Assembly (NCBI GenBank): GCA_036399695.1
Contig: DASWMP010000048.1
Location: 1 to 11,331, forward strand
Origin: DASVEE01 sp036399695
Lineage (GTDB): Bacteria; Acidobacteriota; Thermoanaerobaculia; Gp7-AA8
Reading direction: 5' to 3'
Length of the DNA stretch: 11,331 nucleotides
The position numbers were made by a program, and so were the translations under genes. The notes under the pieces were generated by a model, which saw nothing but the letters and a program-made list of their open reading frames with translations, had not been told where the DNA came from and ran no database searches. Within the stretch, counting starts at the first letter, position 1; the number at the start of each line of letters is the position of its first letter. Below, piece after piece: positions 6,652-11,331 of the stretch.

Positions 6652-6684
6652 TGAAGTCCAAGTCCTTCCCGGAACGTGATCTGA
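6652..6684. promoter_or_regulatory. 33-base divergent start region
   Basis: The starts of the VWFA gene (minus) and the desulfurase gene (plus) are only 33 bases apart. The gap holds a binding-site-like AAGGA for the minus gene and GGAA (6671-6674) for the plus gene. No paired -35 and -10 boxes are visible for either gene. Their promoters must therefore extend into each other's coding sequence, or overlap one another. Confidence 0.4.
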
Positions 6685-7800
6685 ATGCGAATCTACCTCG
6701 ACAACAATGCGACGACGATGATCCATCCTGACGTCCTGGAAGTCGTCACCTCGTCGCTCCGCGATGTATTCGGTAACGCCTCGTCGATTCATAAAGAAGG
6801 CCAGACGGCGCGGCAGGCGATCGAGGAGGCGCGTGAGTCGGTGGCCACGCTCATCGGCGCCACCGCGCGCGAGATCGTATTCACCAGCGGCGGTACCGAG
6901 TCTAACAACGCCGCCATCTTCGGCGCGGTGCCGCTTTCCGGTCGTTCCCACATTGTCACAAGCTCCGTCGAGCATCCTTCGGTGCTCGAAGCGGTACGCG
7001 AGCTGGAGCGGCGCGGCCACGAGGTCACGTACGTTGGGCCCGATTCGGACGGCGTGATCCGGGCCGAAGCCGTCGTGGCGGCGCTGCGGGAGGACACGCG
7101 TCTCGTCGCCGTCATGCTGGCGAACAATGAGACCGGTGTCATCCAGCCCGCGGGTGAGATCGGTCGCGTCACCCGCGAGCGGGCTATCCACTTCCACTGC
7201 GATGCGGTGCAGGCCGCGGGGAAGATTGCCGTCGACGTGAACGCGCTCCAGTGCGACACGCTCGCCCTCTCCGCGCACAAGATCCACGCGCCGAAAGGCA
7301 TCGGCGCGCTGTTCGTCCGCAAAGGGACGGCCATGACTCCGCACCTCCATGGCGGCGCGCAGGAGCGCCGCCGCCGGGCCGGGACGGAGAACGTCCCCCT
7401 CGCCGCCGCGTTCGCCGAAGCCGCACGCATCGCCGGCACCCCGATGCCCCCGGCGCTGCGCGACCGTTTCGAGGTTGCCCTGCGCAAGACGTTCGGCGCC
7501 GGGATCACGATCAACGGCAGCGCCGTCCCCCGCCTCCCCAACACGAGCAACGTCACCTTCCACAACGCCGACGGGGAAGGGATCGTCATCGCCCTCGACC
7601 TGAGCGGCGTGGCCGTCTCGACGGGTTCGGCCTGCTCGTCCGGCCGCATCGAGCCGAGCCCCGTGCTGCTGGCGATGGGCCTGCCGGCGGACGATGCCCG
7701 GGCCACGGTGCGTTTTTCGTTGAGCCGGTTTACGACGGAGGAAGAGGTGGACGCGGTGGTGGAGCTGTTGCGGGTGCTGGTGCCGAAGTGCCGGCGGTGA
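6685..7800 (+). CDS. Cysteine desulfurase, class V aminotransferase (NifS/IscS group)
   Basis: This 371-residue pyridoxal-phosphate enzyme takes sulfur from L-cysteine as a protein persulfide, leaving alanine, and supplies iron-sulfur cluster or thiolation pathways. Visible residues are YLDNNATT (4-11), TSGGTESNN (67-75), His97 in SVEHPSV, Asn148 in NNETG, Asp173 in HCDAVQAAGK, the cofactor Lys199 in SAHKIHAPKG, and the catalytic Cys317 in TGSACSSG. The cysteine sits in the flexible-loop context of the NifS/IscS group rather than the SufS group. It ends near residue 371, shorter than IscS (about 404), so the C-terminal segment that contacts IscU in E. coli is reduced. No scaffold, regulator or tRNA-thiolation gene is adjacent, so its sulfur acceptor is unknown. 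A heptamer array begins right after the stop. Confidence 0.93.
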   Translation: MRIYLDNNATTMIHPDVLEVVTSSLRDVFGNASSIHKEGQTARQAIEEARESVATLIGATAREIVFTSGGTESNNAAIFGAVPLSGRSHIVTSSVEHPSVLEAVRELERRGHEVTYVGPDSDGVIRAEAVVAALREDTRLVAVMLANNETGVIQPAGEIGRVTRERAIHFHCDAVQAAGKIAVDVNALQCDTLALSAHKIHAPKGIGALFVRKGTAMTPHLHGGAQERRRRAGTENVPLAAAFAEAARIAGTPMPPALRDRFEVALRKTFGAGITINGSAVPRLPNTSNVTFHNADGEGIVIALDLSGVAVSTGSACSSGRIEPSPVLLAMGLPADDARATVRFSLSRFTTEEEVDAVVELLRVLVPKCRR

Positions 7801-7801
7801 G

Positions 7802-7943
7802 GAGGATTGAGGATTGAGGATTGAGGATTGAGGAGGAGAACGTCACCGCCTTCTCCACGCCTCATCGACCGGTCACGCTCCGACTGCGCCGGTGCCCGCC
7901 GAGCGCAGCCGTCCTCAATCCTCAATCCTCAATCCTCAATCCC
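7802..7943 (+). repeat. Inverted heptamer array with perfect 31-base arms
   Basis: GAGGATT is repeated four times (7802-7829), followed by a variant GAGGAGG. The opposed arm has AATCCTC three times (7917-7937), followed by AATCCC. The segments 7804-7834 and 7912-7942 are exact reverse complements over 31 bases, with a 77-base interior. The interior includes its own small hairpin (CTGCGC with GCGCAG). The array starts one base after the desulfurase stop. Short open frames crossing it are repeat-encoded and are not called as genes. Between the array and the DUF4388 start (7944-8013) no clear promoter was found. Confidence 0.85.
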
Positions 7944-8013
7944 GCGAGCAGCGGCAATAACCCTTGCCGCTCCTCGGTTCCTCTGGCATTGTTGCGTCCG
8001 TTGGTTCCCGTTG

Positions 8014-9144
8014 ATGCCCGAGAAAGCAATCCTCGAAGGCGACCTCTCCAAGATCCAGTTGCCGGATGTCCTGAGCTTCCTTGCCATGATCCGTGGCAGC
8101 GGCAAGCTCGCCGTGCGTCAGGCGCAGTTGGAGCGGACCATCCTCTGGAAAGAGGGGGAGATCGTCTTCGCCGCGTCGAACTCACTCGAGCACTCGCTCG
8201 GGCAGTTCCTGCTGCGTAACGGCAAGATCTCCCAGCAGCAGTACGACGAGACCAAACGGCGCGTCACGCCGCAGCTCCGCCACGGCAAGCTCCTCGTCCA
8301 GACCGGCGCGCTCTCCCCCAAGGACCTCTGGTGGGGCGTCAAGAACCAGGTCCTGGAGATCCTCTACTCGCTCTTCTCCTGGAAAGGCGGCGAGTTCTCC
8401 TTCTTCGATTCGGCAGAGGAACTGGCGGCCGAGCGCATCGTCCTGCAGCTCAACACGTCCAGCGTCATCATGGAAGGCATCCGCCGCCTCGACGAATCGG
8501 CGCGCATCCGCGAAAAGATCCCCAGCCTGGACATCGTCTTCGTCCCGGTGCCGGGCAGCGTCCCGAACTTCGACGAGCTCGACATGTCGGACGGAGAAAT
8601 CCAGCTCTACCAGAAGATCGATGGACGCCTGTCGGTCCGCGAGCTGACCGGCCGCTCCGACCTGACGGAGTTCGAGGTCACCCGCATCCTCTTCCAGCTC
8701 CTCTCGGCCCGCCTGATCGAAGTGGCCCCCGAGGAGAAGTCGTTCCGCCCTGTCTTCCTCGACGTGGAGGACTCGCCGGAACTGCTCAAGATCATCTCCA
8801 CGTACAACGACATGTTCGGCCGCCTCTTCGAAGCGCTGCAGAACGCCATCGGGGAAGACCACGCCCGCGACGTCTTCATGACCGTCCTGCAGAACGCTGA
8901 GACGGACGACCTCTGGGCCGGCGTGTTCTTCGACCAGTACGGCCGCTTCGACGAGAACATGCTCATCGCCAACATCTCCGAGCTCCCGTTCGAGAAGCGC
9001 AAGTCCGTCCTCGACGAAGGCCTCAACACCCTCCTCTCCGTCCAGCTCTTCGAGGTCTCCCAGCACCTCGACGCCGCCGGCAAAGTCGACGTCTTCCGCT
9101 TCATCTCGGACCAGAAGGCGTCGCTGGAGAGGGTGGGGGCGTAG
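8014..9144 (+). CDS. DUF4388-domain protein with C-terminal effector-like region
   Basis: This 376-residue soluble protein has an N-terminal DUF4388 domain at about 5-125 (LEGDLSKIQLPDVLSFLAM, then GSGKLAV and GEIVFAASN). This domain is found in bacterial signalling and motility proteins such as PatA-like and myxobacterial proteins, often beside receiver domains. Residues 202-236 (IDGRLSVRELTGRSDLTEFEVTRIL) resemble the winged-helix-like segment that commonly follows it. The remaining 130 residues are helical in character and not recognised. No receiver, kinase or DNA-binding output domain is fused. The start at 8014 is chosen because the protein-like sequence begins there. The frame runs upstream through the heptamer repeat to 7828 but is not protein-like. 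No Shine-Dalgarno sequence precedes the ATG. A role in signalling is likely, but its specific function is unknown. Confidence 0.8.
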   Translation: MPEKAILEGDLSKIQLPDVLSFLAMIRGSGKLAVRQAQLERTILWKEGEIVFAASNSLEHSLGQFLLRNGKISQQQYDETKRRVTPQLRHGKLLVQTGALSPKDLWWGVKNQVLEILYSLFSWKGGEFSFFDSAEELAAERIVLQLNTSSVIMEGIRRLDESARIREKIPSLDIVFVPVPGSVPNFDELDMSDGEIQLYQKIDGRLSVRELTGRSDLTEFEVTRILFQLLSARLIEVAPEEKSFRPVFLDVEDSPELLKIISTYNDMFGRLFEALQNAIGEDHARDVFMTVLQNAETDDLWAGVFFDQYGRFDENMLIANISELPFEKRKSVLDEGLNTLLSVQLFEVSQHLDAAGKVDVFRFISDQKASLERVGA

Positions 9145-9160
9145 AAGCGGAGAGAAGCAG

Positions 9161-9246
9161 TTGTTGGTTGTTGGTTGTTGGTTTTTGGTTTGGTCTGAAC
9201 CAACAACCAAAAACCAACGACCAAAAACCAACACGGAAACCAACAC
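9161..9246 (+). repeat. Inverted heptamer array, 31-base-arm hairpin after the DUF4388 gene
   Basis: TTGTTGG occurs three times in tandem (9161-9181), followed by TTTTTGG. The opposed arm has CCAACAA, CCAAAAA, CCAACGA, CCAAAAA, CCAACAC (9200-9234) and a further CCAACAC at 9240-9246. Bases 9160-9190 pair with 9198-9228 around a 7-base loop. Of 31 positions, 28 pair (one as G-T) and 3 mismatch. The array begins 16 bases after the stop and ends about 37 bases before the lgt start, next to the predicted lgt promoter. Confidence 0.85.
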
Positions 9247-9275
9247 CGACAACCCGTTCCCCGCCGTTGTATCCT
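9246..9275 (+). promoter_or_regulatory. Predicted lgt promoter, likely leaderless
   Basis: CCGACA (9246-9251) and TATCCT (9270-9275) are separated by 18 bases and each match 4 of 6 consensus positions. Only 8 bases (CCCCCCGC) separate the -10 hexamer from the lgt ATG, and there is no Shine-Dalgarno sequence. Transcription would begin at or very near the start codon. The -35 box abuts the last heptamer of the repeat array. Predicted by eye. Confidence 0.35.
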
Positions 9276-9283
9276 CCCCCCGC

Positions 9284-10090
9284 ATGTACCCCACGCTAGT
9301 CCGCTTCGGTAATTTCGAGATCACGACCTTCGGGCTGATGATGTTCCTCGCGTTCATCCTCGGCGGGGTCGTGCTCGCGCGTCAGTTCCGCCGCTACGGT
9401 CTCGACGAAGAGCTCGCGTCGACGATCGTCATGGCGGGGGCGATCGGCGGGATCGTCGGCGGGAAGGTGTATTACGCCATCCTCTTCCGCAACTGGCAGT
9501 TGTTGTTCGACCGCGCGGGACTGGTCTGGTACGGCGGCCTGATCGGCGGCTTCCTGGCCGCGTCGTACGTCGTGCGCCGGCGCCGGGCCGATTACCTGAC
9601 GGCGGCCGACTGCGCCGCCCCGGCCCTGTCGCTCGGTTACGCCCTCGGACGCATCGGCTGTTTCCTCGTCGGCGACGACTACGGCCGTCCGACGAACGAG
9701 TGGTTCGGCGTCGCCTTCCCCAAAGGCTCCCCTCCGACCACCGCGCAGTCGCTCCGTGAGTTCGGCTCGCCGGTCGATCCGTCGCTGCCCTCCGACACCG
9801 TGCTGAGCGTCCACCCGACGCAGCTCTACGAGACGGCCGCTGCCCTGGTGATGTTCGTCATCCTGCTACGCCTCAACAACCGCCCCCACCGTAAAGGCCT
9901 CGGCTGGGGCCTGTTCATGATCATGCTCGGCGTGGAGCGCTTCTTCGTGGAGTTCGTCCGCGCGAAGGACGACCGCTTCCTCGGCCCGTTCACCGTCGCC
10001 CAGTTGATCTCCGTGCTGCTCATCATCGCCGGGCTGGTCTTCGTAACCCGCAAGACCGCCACGGTCGCGCCCGTGAACGCGCCCGCATGA
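9284..10090 (+). CDS. lgt: Prolipoprotein diacylglyceryl transferase
   Basis: This 268-residue inner-membrane enzyme transfers diacylglyceryl from phosphatidylglycerol to the lipobox cysteine of prolipoproteins, the first step of lipoprotein maturation. Several hydrophobic segments are visible, for example near residues 17-33, 47-65, 84-96 and 236-255. Family motifs are GRIGCFLVGDDYGRPT (122-137, Arg123), HPTQLYE (177-183) and ERFFVEF (218-224; Arg219 and Glu223 match E. coli Arg239 and Glu243). Two positions important in E. coli differ: the His of HGG is Tyr83, and the Asn of GRLGNF is Cys126. The start at 9284 removes 41 repeat-encoded residues and begins at MYPTLVRFGNFEI, as expected for the family. 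The stop overlaps the aroC start as ATGA, which suggests coupled translation. Lipoprotein maturation remains the best call. Confidence 0.88.
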   Translation: MYPTLVRFGNFEITTFGLMMFLAFILGGVVLARQFRRYGLDEELASTIVMAGAIGGIVGGKVYYAILFRNWQLLFDRAGLVWYGGLIGGFLAASYVVRRRRADYLTAADCAAPALSLGYALGRIGCFLVGDDYGRPTNEWFGVAFPKGSPPTTAQSLREFGSPVDPSLPSDTVLSVHPTQLYETAAALVMFVILLRLNNRPHRKGLGWGLFMIMLGVERFFVEFVRAKDDRFLGPFTVAQLISVLLIIAGLVFVTRKTATVAPVNAPA

Positions 10091-11256
10091 GATTCACCTT
10101 CACCACCGCGGGGGAGTCGCACGGGCCGGAGCTGTCCGTGATCGTCACCGGGATGCCGGCAGGCGTGCGCATCGAGCGCGAAGCCATCGACCGCGATCTC
10201 GCCCGGCGGCAGCACGGCTACGGCCGGGGCGGCCGCATGAAGATCGAGCGCGACGCCGTCGAGGTCACCTCCGGCATCCGCGGCGGTGAATCGCTCGGAT
10301 CGCCCATCGGCATGACCATCGTCAACCGCGACTTCGAGAACTGGCGCGGCGCCATGGACCCCTGGACGCTCGACGAGCACGAAACGCACAAACGCCGCGT
10401 CCACGCGCCCCGTCCCGGCCACGTCGACCTCGCCGGCGGCATGAAGTACGGCCGCAAAGACCTCCGCGACATCCTCGAGCGTGCTTCGGCCCGCGAGACG
10501 ACCGGCCGTGTCGCCGCGGGCGGTATCGCCAAGGCGCTGTTGCGCGCATTCGGTGTCGAGCTCCGTTCCGGCGTCGTGGCCGTCGGCAGCGCCGGCGACC
10601 CGCAGTACCCCGCCACCTGGGAAGAGCTCACGCAGGTCGACGACGACTCACCGCTCCGCGCCGTGAACCGGGACCACGAAGCGGCCATGATCGCCGAGGT
10701 CGACAAAGCGCGCGAGGCAGGCGAGACCCTCGGCGGCACGATCGTCGTCGCCGCACGCGGCCTCCCCGTCGGCCTCGGCTCGTACGTGCAATGGACCGAG
10801 AAGCTCGACGGCCGCATCGCACAAGCCATCCTCTCCATTCACGCCGTCAAGGCCGTGGCCATCGGAGACGGCGTCGCCGCCGCCTCCCGCCTCGGTTCCG
10901 ACGTCCACGATCCCATCTACTTCGACGACGAGCGCCGCTACCACCGCACCACCAACCGAGCCGGCGGCCTCGAAGGCGGCGTGACGAACGGCGAAGACGT
11001 CGTCATCCGCGCTTTCATGAAGCCGATCTCAACGCTGCGCCGCGGTTTGCCGTCCGTCGACATCGAGAACCGCGAAGCCCACCGCTCCCAATGGGAGCGC
11101 AGCGACGTCACCGCGGTCCCGGCCTGCGGCGTGGTCTGCGAAGCCATGCTCGCCGTCATCCTCGCCGACGCCATCCGCGAGAAGTTCGGCGGCGATTCCC
11201 TGCAGGAGATGCGCGACAACTACGACGCGTACGCCGCGCGGCTGCGCGAGTGGTAG
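10087..11256 (+). CDS. aroC: Chorismate synthase
   Basis: This 389-residue cytoplasmic enzyme converts 5-enolpyruvylshikimate 3-phosphate to chorismate, the last shikimate-pathway step, using reduced FMN. Signatures are GESHGPEL (9-16), GRGGRMKIERD (46-56), RPGHVDLAGGMKYG (109-122), RASARET (132-138), NRAGGLEGGVTNGE (290-303) and the C-terminal RSDVTAVPACGVVCEA (338-353). His12 corresponds to a conserved catalytic histidine. Length and motif order are complete and the stop is intact. The ATG overlaps the lgt stop by four bases (ATGA), so ribosomes finishing lgt can re-initiate here. No separate promoter is needed and none is seen. No other aromatic amino-acid gene is in the window. Confidence 0.96.
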   Translation: MRFTFTTAGESHGPELSVIVTGMPAGVRIEREAIDRDLARRQHGYGRGGRMKIERDAVEVTSGIRGGESLGSPIGMTIVNRDFENWRGAMDPWTLDEHETHKRRVHAPRPGHVDLAGGMKYGRKDLRDILERASARETTGRVAAGGIAKALLRAFGVELRSGVVAVGSAGDPQYPATWEELTQVDDDSPLRAVNRDHEAAMIAEVDKAREAGETLGGTIVVAARGLPVGLGSYVQWTEKLDGRIAQAILSIHAVKAVAIGDGVAAASRLGSDVHDPIYFDDERRYHRTTNRAGGLEGGVTNGEDVVIRAFMKPISTLRRGLPSVDIENREAHRSQWERSDVTAVPACGVVCEAMLAVILADAIREKFGGDSLQEMRDNYDAYAARLREW

Positions 11257-11280
11257 CGACGGGTACCGAACGCAACTGCT

Positions 11281-11331
11281 CCGGCGCGCGCTCGCGGTGT
11301 ACCGGCGCGCGCTCGCGGTGTACCGGCGCGC
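11281..11331. repeat. 21-base tandem repeat at the window end
   Basis: A 21-base unit beginning CCGGCGCGCG and ending GGTGTA is present in two exact copies plus 9 bases of a third, ending at the last base of the window. It starts 25 bases after the aroC stop. The period is a multiple of three; read in one frame it gives a repeated RRALAVY heptapeptide, but no start codon supports a gene. The array may continue outside the window or may be an assembly-end artefact. Confidence 0.7.

Noticed and set aside
6652..7563. Minus-strand extension of the VWFA reading frame by 304 codons
   Set aside because: It lies wholly opposite the cysteine desulfurase gene, is rich in Arg/Gly/Ala without motifs, and the real protein begins with a signal-like sequence at 6651.
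7802..7943. CRISPR array
   Set aside because: Units are 7 bases with no spacers and the two blocks are in opposite orientation; no cas gene is present.
7985..7996. Possible sigma-54 promoter TGGCA with TTGC before the DUF4388 gene
   Set aside because: Only 3 bases separate TGGCA from TTGC, whereas the sigma-54 consensus needs 6.
7828..8013. N-terminal extension of the DUF4388 protein
   Set aside because: These 62 residues are encoded by the heptamer array and spacer, and conserved domain sequence starts only after 8014.
9161..9283. N-terminal extension of Lgt
   Set aside because: The 41 residues are translated repeat sequence; the Lgt family begins near MYPTLVRFG.
8182..9357. 391-codon minus-strand open frame
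   Set aside because: It is antisense to the DUF4388 gene and crosses the heptamer array; no family is recognisable.

Overview
The window looks like a chromosomal stretch of a GC-rich Gram-negative bacterium, most likely an Acidobacteriota member. The main clue is the large exported protein at 4018-6651 (minus), which joins a GWxTD-type domain to a VWFA domain of the acidobacterial type. Codons end strongly in G or C throughout. No rRNA, tRNA, CRISPR array, phage gene or insertion sequence was seen. The phylum call is an inference from protein families.

Layout from left to right. A class II fructose-bisphosphate aldolase (41-1405, minus) lies downstream of a stand-alone receiver protein (1555-1932, minus). 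Divergent from the receiver is a two-subunit iron-sulfur L-serine dehydratase, sdaAB (1995-2678) and sdaAA (2821-3759). Convergent to it is the GWxTD/VWFA protein (4018-6651, minus). Divergent from that, only 33 bases away, is a class V cysteine desulfurase (6685-7800), followed on the plus strand by a DUF4388 protein (8014-9144), lgt (9284-10090) and aroC (10087-11256). lgt and aroC overlap by ATGA. The genes are mainly housekeeping: glycolysis, serine breakdown to pyruvate, sulfur mobilisation, lipoprotein maturation and the end of the shikimate pathway. Two signalling-type proteins and one envelope protein accompany them. They do not form one pathway.

The unusual part of the window is between the genes. 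Apart from the overlapping lgt stop, each gene is followed within a few tens of bases of its stop codon by a repeat, in most cases a dyad. I see three classes plus a terminal tandem repeat. (1) Four arrays of 7-base units, each with an opposed copy of complementary units, follow the receiver, VWFA, cysteine desulfurase and DUF4388 genes. Read on the coding strand of the gene just ended, all four begin with G-rich units of the form GGATTnn or GGTTGnn. Two of them have 31-base arms. (2) A palindrome built on GGAGTGCGG follows sdaAA, and a second copy cut by the window edge follows the aldolase. (3) A 133-base near-perfect palindrome fills the gap inside the sda pair and supplies the only ribosome-binding-site-like sequence before sdaAA. 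(4) A 21-base tandem repeat follows aroC and runs to the window end. No classical hairpin plus T-run terminator was seen, so these elements may be what defines mRNA 3' ends here. That is inference; the positions and base pairing are read directly from the sequence.
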